Origin: Chromohalobacter nigrandesensis | GTDB taxonomy: Bacteria > Pseudomonadota > Gammaproteobacteria > Pseudomonadales > Halomonadaceae | Direction: 5' to 3' | Length of the DNA stretch: 64,000 nucleotides | Assembly (NCBI RefSeq): GCF_023061285.1 | Contig: NZ_JAKGAM010000002.1 | Location: 186,001-250,000 of the forward strand | Part shown: positions 21,131-29,960 of the stretch, piece by piece | How the letters are laid out: the number at the start of each line of letters is the position of its first letter | How positions within the stretch are numbered: position 1 is the stretch's first letter | The notes under the pieces: model-generated | The model's input: only the letters and a program-made list of their open reading frames with translations | What the model was told of the DNA's origin: nothing | Database searches by the model: none | Program-made: the position numbers and the translations under genes

Positions 21131-22148
21131 GTTGGCGCATCAAATAATCGTAGGCATTCTTGATTCGCTGAAAGCGCAGCGACGCCGTGACCATCGCCTC
21201 CTGACTCTGCGCATGATAGCGATCGGGATGGTATTTTTGAGCCAGACGTCGATAAGCACGTTTAATATCACTCTTCTGTGCGTTTTCCATCAAACCCAGC
21301 ACGGCCAATGCCCGCTGGGCCTTTTCATCCCCCGTGGCATGCCCCGTGGCGTGCGCACCTTCGTGGGAAAAACCCTCATGGGAAAAACCCTCATGGGAAA
21401 AACCCTCGCGGTGCCGCTTGCCCTCGTCCGAATGCTGGCCTGCATGCGCTTGCTCATGCTGCCCGGTTTGCTCGCGCCGCCAACGCCAGCGACGCCGTCG
21501 AGTTTCGTCACTCTCGTCTTTGGAATGCTCGCGCTGACGATAGCGCCGCTCCTGACGATGACGCTCTCGCGAGCCTTTTGCGTTGCCCTTCTCTCCAGCC
21601 GTATGTTCTCGAGAATCTTCGCCATGCGTGCTGTGACCGCCTTGCCGGGAGGAATGGCGATAATCGGCACTCTCGCGTGACCGCCAGTAATGCGCGGCAC
21701 TCGGATCCTCGGGCATCGCCAGTGGGTAACCGGCAACATCCCGAAACAATATCTCGAACGTCTCAGGCGCTACGCTCAGAAGGTCGGCTAGAAAACGCAG
21801 CACATGGTGCTGGCCGACCGCCAACGCCCCTTCCTGGGTAGCCACATGAATCGCCTGGCGGAGAAAGGTTTCCCGGCGCGGCCCACGATAATAGCGCTGC
21901 AATACTTCCGCCGCGAGCTGCAAAGCCACGAAATCCGGCGCACTCGCCAGATCGACGATCAACTGATAGCCATGGTCGTGGCGAAAGTCGCCGGTGAGCT
22001 CGTCGAGCAAGGCGCGTTTGCGGTCGCTCAAGACGCCCTGGCCATCGCTCATCGCCAACCACGCCAATAACAACAACGCGGCCGTATCGGCCTCGTTACG
22101 ACTGCTGAGCAATAAGCGCTCGAAAGGCGTAAAGCGCGATGATGCCAT
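21123..22148 (-). CDS. J-domain (DnaJ family) protein with C-terminal J domain and repeat linker
   Basis: The 341-residue protein has an alpha-helical N-terminal region (about 1-130) of unknown type and a charged, low-complexity middle rich in Arg/His/Gly/Glu (about 165-270). A C-terminal J domain ends it: ALAVLGLMENAQKSDIKRAY, then the intact HPD in LAQKYHPDRYH near 309-319. The middle contains three exact GFSHE repeats. The layout (helical part, linker, J domain at the C-terminus) recalls DjlA, but I see no N-terminal membrane segment. It should act with DnaK. It overlaps the small J-like gene downstream. Confidence 0.82.
   Translation of the reverse strand: MASSRFTPFERLLLSSRNEADTAALLLLAWLAMSDGQGVLSDRKRALLDELTGDFRHDHGYQLIVDLASAPDFVALQLAAEVLQRYYRGPRRETFLRQAIHVATQEGALAVGQHHVLRFLADLLSVAPETFEILFRDVAGYPLAMPEDPSAAHYWRSRESADYRHSSRQGGHSTHGEDSREHTAGEKGNAKGSRERHRQERRYRQREHSKDESDETRRRRWRWRREQTGQHEQAHAGQHSDEGKRHREGFSHEGFSHEGFSHEGAHATGHATGDEKAQRALAVLGLMENAQKSDIKRAYRRLAQKYHPDRYHAQSQEAMVTASLRFQRIKNAYDYLMRQHA
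21361..21405. repeat. Three tandem 15-bp repeats inside the J-domain gene
   Basis: Three consecutive 15-bp units, TCATGGGAAAAACCC with one base changed in the first, encode GFSHE three times in the linker of the J-domain protein. The in-frame unit could expand or shrink without breaking the gene. Confidence 0.9.
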
Positions 22149-22302
22149 GCCAGCTCCTGGCTTTCGGGTTGTTCGTTATAGGTAATCGCCACTTAGTGTG
22201 CGAGCATCCTATGAGCATCGGCCGCTTTTTGCATACCTTTAACGACGACGCCATGACATGAGTCATCCACTTTTTCCTGGATAACCATCTTCGCAATCAC
22301 CA

Positions 22303-24585
22303 TCAGCTCGTATCGGATGGCGCATCGCTGACCTCACCACTAGCTTTTGCGGCATGTTCGGTCGAAGTCGGCAAATTCGAGACCTTCCCCGATGACTGCT
22401 CGAGGTTCACGCTCATACGCGGCATGGCAAGCTCCATTCCGAGTTCATCAAAGCGCCGCTTGAGCCGCAGGTTAAAAGCTCGGGCCACGTCCCACTGCAT
22501 GACCGGGGCTGTGCGCATACGCATGCGCAGAATCGCCGCGCCAGCATCGAAACTTTCCACCCCCTGAAGTTCCAGCGGCGACCAGATGTAATGCCGCATC
22601 ATCGGGTCGCTACGCAGTTCCTCGGCCACTTCACGGACGATAGCGATCGCTTCGTCGACTTTCATATGATGCGCCACACGGATACGCATCAAGGCGACGC
22701 CGAACTCCCGGGAAAAATTCTGAATGCCCTTGATCTGGCTAAAAGGGATAATATGCACAATGCCATCCAGATCCCGCAGCCGTACCGTACGCAGACTCAA
22801 TCCCTCGACCGTCCCCATGTGTCCGCCCAGGTCGACGAAGTCGTCGACCGCCAACGAATCCTCGATAAGGATAAACAGCCCCGTGATCAGGTCCTGAACC
22901 AGCGTCTGAGCGCCGAAGCCCACCGCCAGACCGATCACCCCGGCACCAGCCAGTAGCGGCGTGACATTGACCCCCAGATTGGCCAACGCGACGATGACCG
23001 CGATGATCACGATGGTGGCGAAGACCACCTTGCGAATCAGCGGAGTAATGGTCTGCGCACGAGTGCTCTGTGCCCGCGTGCTCTGTGCCCGCGCACTACG
23101 CCCCCGTTTAGAAGACAGCAATGCGCGCTCGATCGCGGTATCGGCAAGGATCCATATCAACCATGCCAACAACAACGTCATGCCGATGCTGATAAGCGAT
23201 TGCCCGATACGCTGGCTGATACCCTCGTCCCCGCCAAAGGCCAGCAACGACAGCCCCCAGACACGCATCGCCAACTCGGCGAAGGTCAGCCAACTGAGTA
23301 GATGCGCCAAGGTATAGCCAAAGCGCATCAAACGCCGCCGATACTGTGACTGACGGCGCAGCCTGGAAGGCTGTTCGGCATGGCGATGAATCAGACCATT
23401 GACGATCAGCGTCACCACCAGTAATCCTGCGGTCACGATGGCCTTGGCAAAGGCGCTGCGCGAATCGCCTTCGGAAGTCAAGATGGCGATCAGCGAGACC
23501 ACCACCATGAGCAGAATCGGCACATGCCACAATGATCCAATCACCTGAATCAACTCACTGCTGGCACGCTTGTCACGCCGGTAACGATAGGGACGATTGC
23601 GGATCAGGTGCTTGACCGGACGCTTGAACCGGATCGCGAACGCCCCCGTCAACAAGGCCGCCGTGACATTGGCCAGCATCGAGACCATCTCCGCCAATGA
23701 TGCCCCCAGGGTAGAGCGCAATTCCGAAGAATTCGCGGCATCGCCCAACGCGACCAGCGCGCCGATAATGAACAGCCAGCGGGCGGCACGGCGATGCAGA
23801 ATGCGCAGGGCGACACGCCGATGACCATTGGCGAACAGCGAAAAGACGACTTCGCAGACGGCGGTGAACAAAATACCGCACAGGGTGATATAGGCGATCA
23901 CCATCGCCAGCGTCATCCCCAACGTAGACGTCATGCCGTGCACGACCCCCAGGGTAAGACCGAAAGCGAGCCCCCAAGGCAGCAAGCGCCGCAGCATATG
24001 GCGCATCAGCATCCAGGTGCTCGGTTCAGCGCCGAGCGTAAGCTGCATGTTCATGCGCTTGGCCAAGCTGCGCCCGCCGAACACCATCAGCGCTGCGCTG
24101 CCACCCCATAACCCCAGCACCCAGACGAAATCACCGACGAGATCCAGCAGCGCATCCAGCGACGCGACGCGCCGGGTCAGCGTGTCCCCCGCCCGTTCGC
24201 CCAACCGCTGCCAATACTCTAGTGGCGTCACGATCTCCCCGGAATCGCTCAGCGAGGTCAGCGAATCCGCAATAGCGCCCAGCAACCCACGCGGCGACTC
24301 AGCCTCGGCGTTGGCATTGACGCCTTCCAGCGAGGCTCGCAATTCACGCAACTGCGTGAGCAGATCATCGCGGCGCTGTTGATCCTCGAGCATCGAGATG
24401 ACGCTATCCAACGATTCACGCGCCTGCTCGTTCGAGGGCACCTCATCTTGCGATGCCTGACTGTTACCGCCCCCGGAGAGTGCCGCCAGCGGGGACGCGC
24501 CCTGGCCCCACGCACTGCCGGCAAACACCAGTAGCGCACACAAGAGGACGACCCCTCGATACCAGTGCATCGCTCCCTTGATCAT
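22303..24585 (-). CDS. MscS-family mechanosensitive channel, YbiO-like
   Basis: The 760-residue protein has a signal peptide (VVLLCALLVFAGSAWG), a periplasmic helical part with a predicted coiled coil near 55-100, many membrane helices, and a C-terminal MscS core. The pore helix and beta domain are clear: GVIGLAVGFGAQTLVQDLIT near 545-564, then IEDSLAVDDFVDLGGHMGTV near 569-588 and LRTVRLRDLDGIVHIIPFSQ. Size and layout resemble E. coli YbiO. Such channels release solutes on osmotic downshift, which suits a halophile rich in compatible solutes. The start at 24585 has AGGTGAG upstream; the frame is open 69 codons further up without a signal peptide. Confidence 0.88.
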   Translation of the reverse strand: MIKGAMHWYRGVVLLCALLVFAGSAWGQGASPLAALSGGGNSQASQDEVPSNEQARESLDSVISMLEDQQRRDDLLTQLRELRASLEGVNANAEAESPRGLLGAIADSLTSLSDSGEIVTPLEYWQRLGERAGDTLTRRVASLDALLDLVGDFVWVLGLWGGSAALMVFGGRSLAKRMNMQLTLGAEPSTWMLMRHMLRRLLPWGLAFGLTLGVVHGMTSTLGMTLAMVIAYITLCGILFTAVCEVVFSLFANGHRRVALRILHRRAARWLFIIGALVALGDAANSSELRSTLGASLAEMVSMLANVTAALLTGAFAIRFKRPVKHLIRNRPYRYRRDKRASSELIQVIGSLWHVPILLMVVVSLIAILTSEGDSRSAFAKAIVTAGLLVVTLIVNGLIHRHAEQPSRLRRQSQYRRRLMRFGYTLAHLLSWLTFAELAMRVWGLSLLAFGGDEGISQRIGQSLISIGMTLLLAWLIWILADTAIERALLSSKRGRSARAQSTRAQSTRAQTITPLIRKVVFATIVIIAVIVALANLGVNVTPLLAGAGVIGLAVGFGAQTLVQDLITGLFILIEDSLAVDDFVDLGGHMGTVEGLSLRTVRLRDLDGIVHIIPFSQIKGIQNFSREFGVALMRIRVAHHMKVDEAIAIVREVAEELRSDPMMRHYIWSPLELQGVESFDAGAAILRMRMRTAPVMQWDVARAFNLRLKRRFDELGMELAMPRMSVNLEQSSGKVSNLPTSTEHAAKASGEVSDAPSDTS

Positions 24586-24672
24586 GCTCACCTCACCTCG
24601 TCTTCTCATCATTACAGAGTGCCTTAGCCGCGTGCCGCAACCAACCACTAGCGCGCATGAGCTGGCGCGCAT

Positions 24673-24700
24673 AAAAAAAGCCAGGGCGCAAGGCCCTGGC
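24673..24700 (-). terminator. Terminator of the RND efflux operon
   Basis: On the minus strand GCCAGGGC and GCCCTGGC form an 8-bp stem with a 5-base loop, followed by a run of seven T. It lies just after the RND pump gene stop. Confidence 0.9.
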
Positions 24701-24721
24701 CGTAGTCGGTTCAATCGAAGT

Positions 24722-27700
24722 TCAGTGACTGTTTGTCGGTGGCGTGGATGTTGCCGACGTCTCGTCGTCCTCGTCATGAGAGGATACGCCACGTTTCTTC
24801 TGCAGCCATACCTGCACGTTGGCGATCATGGCATAGAAGGCTGGCACGAAGAGGCTCGCCAGCACGGCCACCGAGACCATCCCCATTGCCACCGTAGTGC
24901 CGATATGATGGCTATTGGTGTCGTTGGCACCACTCGCGATGGCCAATGGCAAGGTCCCGAAGATAAATGCCAGCGAGGTCATCACGATGGGCCTAAAACG
25001 TAACTCGGAAGCGGTCAATGCGGCATCACGGATAGACTTTCCAAGTTCGCGCCGCTGCAACTCGGCGAACTCGACGATCAGGATGGCGTTTTTGGCCGCC
25101 AGCCCGACCACCACCAGCATGCCCACCTGGACGTAGACACTAGTGTCCAACCCACGCAGCACGATACCGCCGATAGACCCGATAAAGGCGAACGGCACCG
25201 CCGTGATGACCGCCAGCGGCAATGCCCAACTCTCGTACTGGGCCGCCAGGATCAGGAAGACCATCAAGATCCCGAAAGTAATCGCAATAATCGCGGCATT
25301 GCCAGCAGTCGCCTCCTGGAAGGACGTGCCTGTCCAGCCCATGCCCCAGTCGTTGCCGAGTTCTTGCTGGACTACCTCTTGCATTGCGGCGATCGCCTGC
25401 CCCGAGCTGTAGCCCGGCGCTGGCCCCCCCTGGAACTGTGCCGACGGATAGACCCCGAAGCGCGAGACCACGGCGGGTGCAGACTGACGTTCGAGCGTCA
25501 CGAACTCGGAAATCGGAATACGCTCGCCATCGCCGCCACGCACGAAGATCTTGTCGAGATCGTCGGGCGTTTGCCGGAACGTATCCTCGTTTTGCATGTA
25601 GACCTGGAAGTTGCGGTTCTGATACGTGAAATAGTTCACGAAACCGCTGCCTAGGGTATTCGAAAGCGTCGCATTGAGATCATCGATCGATACGCCGTAA
25701 CTCAGGGCTTTTTCCTGGTCGATATGCGCCCGATACGATGGCACCGAGGCATCGAAAGTGGTGAATACCTGGGCCAGCTCCGGACGCTTGTTGGCGGCTT
25801 GCATTATTTTACCGGAGGCCTGCATCAACTCCTGAGAGTCGGCCCCGCCATAGGACTGCAGATAACCGGTGAATCCCCCTGTGGTGGAAAGCCCGATGAT
25901 CGGCGGCATGTTGAAAGCCATGGTCGTGCCCCCCTCCATACCAGCCCCAATTCGATTGATCTTGGCAATCATATCCTCGACGGATTTATCACGATCTCCC
26001 CACGGTTTCATGGTGATGAACATCACGCCCTTCGCCGTGTTGACCGCACTGGAAAGCATGTCATAGCCAGCTATGGCCGTGGAATATGCCACCGCCGGAT
26101 CCTGCTCGATCTTGTCGCTCAGCTTGTCCATATACTCGGTGGTACGCGCCACGGACGAGCCCTGCGGCAAGGTGATACTCGCGATGGCGATCCCCTGATC
26201 GGTTTCGGGAATCAATGTCGAGGGATTGTTCTGGTACAGCCAATAAGAGAAGCCGATGATGAGTGCCGCCAAAACCAGCGTCAGCACCCAGGCCTTGACC
26301 AGCAAGCGTACGACTGCCATGTAACCCCGCGTCACCCACGCGAAGAAGCGATCGAACAGACGGAATGGCGTCGAGGCGGCACGCGCAATCTTGGAGCCGC
26401 CAATCTCTGACTTGTGCTTGACGAAAAGCGCACTCATCGCCGGTGTGAAGGTCAAGGCCACGACCGCCGAGATGGCCACTGAGATCGCGATCGTCAACGC
26501 GAACTGCTGGTAGATCTGACCGGTAAACCCACCCAAGAAGGCCACCGGCACAAACACAGCCGCCATGATGAACGAAGTCGCGATAACGGGGCCGCTAACT
26601 TCTTTCATGGCGGTGATGGCCGCCTTGCGTATGGGTATTTCGGGATCTTCCTCCAGTAATCGCTCGACGTTTTCCACCACCAGTATCGCGTCATCGACCA
26701 CGATGCCGATCGCCAGCACCATGGCGAAAAGCGACAATAGGTTGATGGAGAAACCAAACATATACAGTCCGGCGAAGGTCCCCACTACCGAGACCGGCAC
26801 CACCGACATGGCAATGATCGTGGTCCGCCAATTCTGCAGAAAGATGAACACGATCACTGCAACGATCAGCAACGCCTCTATGAACGTATGGAAGACAGAC
26901 TCCACCGAGGCATCGATGAACAACGTGGTGTCGTAAGGCACTTCATACTCGAGTCCCGGCGGGAACCGCTCGGAGAGCTCGTCCATCTTGCTCTTGACGG
27001 CCTCGGCGGTTTCCAGGGCGTTGGCCCCCGGCTGCTGATTGATCATGATCGGCGTCATCGTGGCGCCGTTCATGTTGGCGTTGACCGAGTAGGAGGACGC
27101 CCCCAGCTCGACACGCGCCACATCGCTCAAGCGCAGTGTCGAGCCATCGTTGTTGGTACGCAGGATGATATCGCGGAATTGGTCCGCATCGGCCAGACGC
27201 CCCGGCGCCGTGATGGTATACGTATACGCCCGCGGATCGTCTTGCGGCGCCTGAGCCAGGGCCCCCGCCGGAATTTCGGTATTCTGCGAGCGGATGGCGC
27301 TAGCCACCTCGGCGGAGGTCATGTCGTACTGCGCCAACTTATCCGGATTGAGCCAGATACGCATGGCGAACTCGCCGCCCCCCAACACCTCGGCCGTCCC
27401 CACGCCAGGCACCTGGCGGAGTTCATTGAGGATATTGAGCGTGGCGTAGTTCTGCATGTAAATGTTGTTGTATTCATCCGTCGGCGACGTCAATGCCACC
27501 AACATCAAGATACTACTCGAGCTCAGTTCGACCGTGACCCCTTGCGACTGCACCGATTCAGGCAACTGGGACAGCGCCTGCTGGACACGGTTATTGACGT
27601 TGATGGTGTTGATATCACCGTCAGTACCGATGCCGAACGAGACATTCATCCGCATCGAACCGTTGTCCGCGCTGGTCGAGGTCATGTAGATCATGTCCTC

Positions 27701-27922
27701 GACCCCGTTGATCGCCTCGGCGATCGGAGCCGCCACGGTCTTCGAAACCGTCTCGGCATTGGCACCGGGGTAGGTCGCTTGTACGGAGACCGTTGGCGGT
27801 ACCACGCTAGGATATTGCTCGATAGGCAAGACACGCATCGCCATTATCCCGATCACCGCCACGATGATCGAAATAACGGTGGCGAAGACCGGCCGTTTTA
27901 TGAAGAAGTTGGAAATATTCAT
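24722..27922 (-). CDS. RND multidrug efflux pump, inner-membrane subunit (HAE1, AcrB/MexB type)
   Basis: The 1066-residue protein is a proton-driven exporter of hydrophobic and amphiphilic compounds, including drugs and solvents. It starts with the family sequence SNFFIKRPVFATVISIIVAV. The proton-relay aspartate pair is present in AIGIVVDDAILVVENV near 402-417. Twelve membrane helices and two large periplasmic loops fit the length. The C-terminus (residues 1040-1066) is a charged tail. It starts three bases after the adaptor gene. No outer-membrane channel gene is adjacent, so a TolC-like protein encoded elsewhere is likely. The TetR gene upstream diverges and probably controls it. Confidence 0.96.
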   Translation of the reverse strand: MNISNFFIKRPVFATVISIIVAVIGIMAMRVLPIEQYPSVVPPTVSVQATYPGANAETVSKTVAAPIAEAINGVEDMIYMTSTSADNGSMRMNVSFGIGTDGDINTINVNNRVQQALSQLPESVQSQGVTVELSSSSILMLVALTSPTDEYNNIYMQNYATLNILNELRQVPGVGTAEVLGGGEFAMRIWLNPDKLAQYDMTSAEVASAIRSQNTEIPAGALAQAPQDDPRAYTYTITAPGRLADADQFRDIILRTNNDGSTLRLSDVARVELGASSYSVNANMNGATMTPIMINQQPGANALETAEAVKSKMDELSERFPPGLEYEVPYDTTLFIDASVESVFHTFIEALLIVAVIVFIFLQNWRTTIIAMSVVPVSVVGTFAGLYMFGFSINLLSLFAMVLAIGIVVDDAILVVENVERLLEEDPEIPIRKAAITAMKEVSGPVIATSFIMAAVFVPVAFLGGFTGQIYQQFALTIAISVAISAVVALTFTPAMSALFVKHKSEIGGSKIARAASTPFRLFDRFFAWVTRGYMAVVRLLVKAWVLTLVLAALIIGFSYWLYQNNPSTLIPETDQGIAIASITLPQGSSVARTTEYMDKLSDKIEQDPAVAYSTAIAGYDMLSSAVNTAKGVMFITMKPWGDRDKSVEDMIAKINRIGAGMEGGTTMAFNMPPIIGLSTTGGFTGYLQSYGGADSQELMQASGKIMQAANKRPELAQVFTTFDASVPSYRAHIDQEKALSYGVSIDDLNATLSNTLGSGFVNYFTYQNRNFQVYMQNEDTFRQTPDDLDKIFVRGGDGERIPISEFVTLERQSAPAVVSRFGVYPSAQFQGGPAPGYSSGQAIAAMQEVVQQELGNDWGMGWTGTSFQEATAGNAAIIAITFGILMVFLILAAQYESWALPLAVITAVPFAFIGSIGGIVLRGLDTSVYVQVGMLVVVGLAAKNAILIVEFAELQRRELGKSIRDAALTASELRFRPIVMTSLAFIFGTLPLAIASGANDTNSHHIGTTVAMGMVSVAVLASLFVPAFYAMIANVQVWLQKKRGVSSHDEDDETSATSTPPTNSH

Positions 27923-27925
27923 CCG

Positions 27926-29176
27926 TTAAGCTCCACCTTCCTCGTTAGCTTGGCCTTGGGCATCGGATGAAGCATCCTTCTCGGCCTTGTCGCCAGCTGT
28001 AGCCTCACCTTCTTCGGCGCCCGAAAGCGCTTCGGCATCACCGTCGAACGGCTGAGGATCGATGGCCGCACCAGCGCTGATGTTGCCGGGATCGCTGACC
28101 ACGACGCGGTCCCCCTCCTTGACCCCATCCTTGATGATCATCCACGGCCCAGCCGTATCACCAAGCTGCACGGTCTGCGTGCGCACCTTGCCTTCTTCAT
28201 TCAACACATAGACTTGCGGCCCCATCAGGCCTTGTGTCACGGCGATTTCCGGCACGGCGAACACATCGAAGCGCTTCAGGCCTTCCAACTCGACACGCAC
28301 GAATTGTCCTGGCATGAACATGCCATCGGGATTGTCGAAGAAGGCATTGGCCTGCACGGTGCTGGTGCTTTCGCTGACACGCGAGCCCAGGAACTCCACC
28401 CGCCCTTTGAGGGTCTGTCCCGGCAACGCCGGAATCTGCAGCTCGGCGGTAATCGCCTCCTTACCCTGTTGCTGGCGCTGACGCCGCAGTTCGAAGGCTT
28501 CCTCCTGGGGAAGCTGGAAACGAACCTCGAGGGGGTCGAGCGGCGTAATCGTCGCCAACTCGGTGCCATCGTTGACGAGATTGCCGAGATTCACCTCGCT
28601 CAGGCTGATCATGCCCGACACGGGCGCCTCGACATCGGTGTAATCGAGATCGATACGCGCGCTATCGAGCGCTGCCTGCGCCTGGGCGACACTGGCACGC
28701 GCCACCTTGAGATCGGCCTGGGCCTGGTCACGCTGCTGAACGCTGACGGAATTCTGCTTGAGCAGGCGCTGATAGCGATCAGCATTGGTTTGCGCCAGTT
28801 CCGCATCGGCTTGGGCACTTTGCAGATCCGCCTCGCGCTGACGCACAGTGGCTTCATACACCTCAGGCTCGATGGTGTAGAGGCTATCGCCCTTCTCGAC
28901 CTGTTGTCCGGGCTCGAAATGCCGCTCCTCGAGCGTACCGTTGACACGGGCCACGACAGTCGCTTCATTATCGCTACGCAGCATGGCGGGATAGGATTTA
29001 TCGAGCGAGATGTCGCGCTTGGCCATTTCCATGACCTGCGCCTTCTTGGGCGGCGGAGAAGAAGCGTCGCTCGCCTGCTGCTGGGCATCGTCATCGCTGC
29101 CACAGCCCATCAGCAGAACGCCCGCCAACACCACGGCTAAAAAGCCCCGGTGCTCATTCCCTGTCGTGGATACCAT
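27926..29176 (-). CDS. RND efflux periplasmic adaptor lipoprotein (AcrA/MexA type)
   Basis: The 416-residue membrane-fusion protein has a lipoprotein signal with lipobox LLMGC near residue 25. A lipoyl/barrel-sandwich part follows (ATVVARVNGTLEERHFEPGQ near 70-89), then an alpha-helical hairpin rich in Gln/Ala (about 100-180), and a beta-barrel region with LGSRVSESTSTVQANAFFDN. The C-terminus is acidic and Ala/Glu-rich. The start at 29176 gives the signal peptide directly and has AAGGT upstream; 19 more codons are open before it. It is the first gene of the two-gene pump operon, with an AcrR-like operator upstream. Confidence 0.94.
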   Translation of the reverse strand: MVSTTGNEHRGFLAVVLAGVLLMGCGSDDDAQQQASDASSPPPKKAQVMEMAKRDISLDKSYPAMLRSDNEATVVARVNGTLEERHFEPGQQVEKGDSLYTIEPEVYEATVRQREADLQSAQADAELAQTNADRYQRLLKQNSVSVQQRDQAQADLKVARASVAQAQAALDSARIDLDYTDVEAPVSGMISLSEVNLGNLVNDGTELATITPLDPLEVRFQLPQEEAFELRRQRQQQGKEAITAELQIPALPGQTLKGRVEFLGSRVSESTSTVQANAFFDNPDGMFMPGQFVRVELEGLKRFDVFAVPEIAVTQGLMGPQVYVLNEEGKVRTQTVQLGDTAGPWMIIKDGVKEGDRVVVSDPGNISAGAAIDPQPFDGDAEALSGAEEGEATAGDKAEKDASSDAQGQANEEGGA

Positions 29177-29228
29177 CGGTGTTTTACCTTGTTTGATCGA
29201 GATCAATGATGGGCTAAGATTACACGCA

Positions 29229-29248
29229 TACATACATGAATGTAAATG
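29229..29248. promoter_or_regulatory. AcrR-like operator in the divergent tetR / RND intergenic region
   Basis: TACATACATGAATGTAAATG contains a dyad (TACAT-GA-ATGTA) and the half-sites of the E. coli AcrR operator (TACATACAT and GAATGTA), but without the four bases that separate them there. On the minus strand it lies over a candidate promoter, TTTACA (29247-29242) and TAATCT at 18 bp, so binding would block the pump operon. Confidence 0.65.
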
Positions 29249-29336
29249 CCATTCACTTGGGGTATGATGGCGAAAAAGTCTCGCCAGAGGGTACTCACTC
29301 CCGCCGTCTGGCTGGATTCATCAACGAGATCACGCC

Positions 29337-29960
29337 ATGCCCCGCAGAACCAAAGCCGAAGCCGAGGCCACGCGAGAAGCCTTGCTCGATGCCGCCGAAG
29401 ACGTCTTCCTCGAAAAGGGCGTTTCGCGCACCTCGCTCGAACATATCGCGCGTCATGCCGGCATGACGCGCGGCGCTGTGTATTGGCACTTCAAGAACAA
29501 GGCGGACCTGTTCCATGCCATGCTCGACCGGGTCAAGATGCCGCTCCAGCAGATCATCGATGACATCACCGCCGAGCGACAGGCCTCGGGGCCGCTGAAT
29601 ACACTGCGTCTAGCCACGCTACACGCCTTCGAGATGCTCGAGCGCCCGCGCTCGTGTCGTGTCCACACTATCCTGATGCATCGCTGCGAATTCATCAGCG
29701 ACATCAATCCCGTGGAGCTTCAGAACCGCCTGGCCTCGGATTGCCGCGAAGTCGTGCGGCGCTGTTTTCAGCAGGCCCACGACGAGGGCCTGCTCATCGA
29801 CGAGATCGCACCGGACGTTGCCACCCTGATGCTGCACTCGATGATCGGCGGTCTGGTACACGACTGGCTGCGAGCGCCCGATAGCTTCTCGCTACGCGAA
29901 AGCGGCGGCGAAGCGATCGACAGTCTATTCCAGCTCATCACACGAAGCGCCCGGTCTTAA
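29337..29960 (+). CDS. TetR/AcrR-family repressor of the RND pump
   Basis: The 207-residue protein has an N-terminal helix-turn-helix (RTSLEHIARHAGMTRGAVYW near 33-52) followed by a ligand-binding helical domain, as in AcrR. MPRRTKAEAEATREALLDAA is typical of the AcrR/TtgR group. It diverges from the adaptor-pump operon with an AcrR-like operator between them, so it most likely represses the pump and perhaps itself, and lets go on binding substrates. Its stop overlaps that of the fructosamine kinase gene on the other strand by four bases. Confidence 0.93.
   Translation: MPRRTKAEAEATREALLDAAEDVFLEKGVSRTSLEHIARHAGMTRGAVYWHFKNKADLFHAMLDRVKMPLQQIIDDITAERQASGPLNTLRLATLHAFEMLERPRSCRVHTILMHRCEFISDINPVELQNRLASDCREVVRRCFQQAHDEGLLIDEIAPDVATLMLHSMIGGLVHDWLRAPDSFSLRESGGEAIDSLFQLITRSARS

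Noticed and set aside
21361-21405. Tandem repeats considered as a CRISPR array
   Set aside because: The units are only 15 bp, directly adjacent without spacers, in frame in a J-protein gene, and no cas genes are present.
26888-27970. A 360-codon plus-strand frame across the RND pump gene
   Set aside because: Arg/His/Gly-rich antisense shadow of the pump gene, with no independent coding signal.
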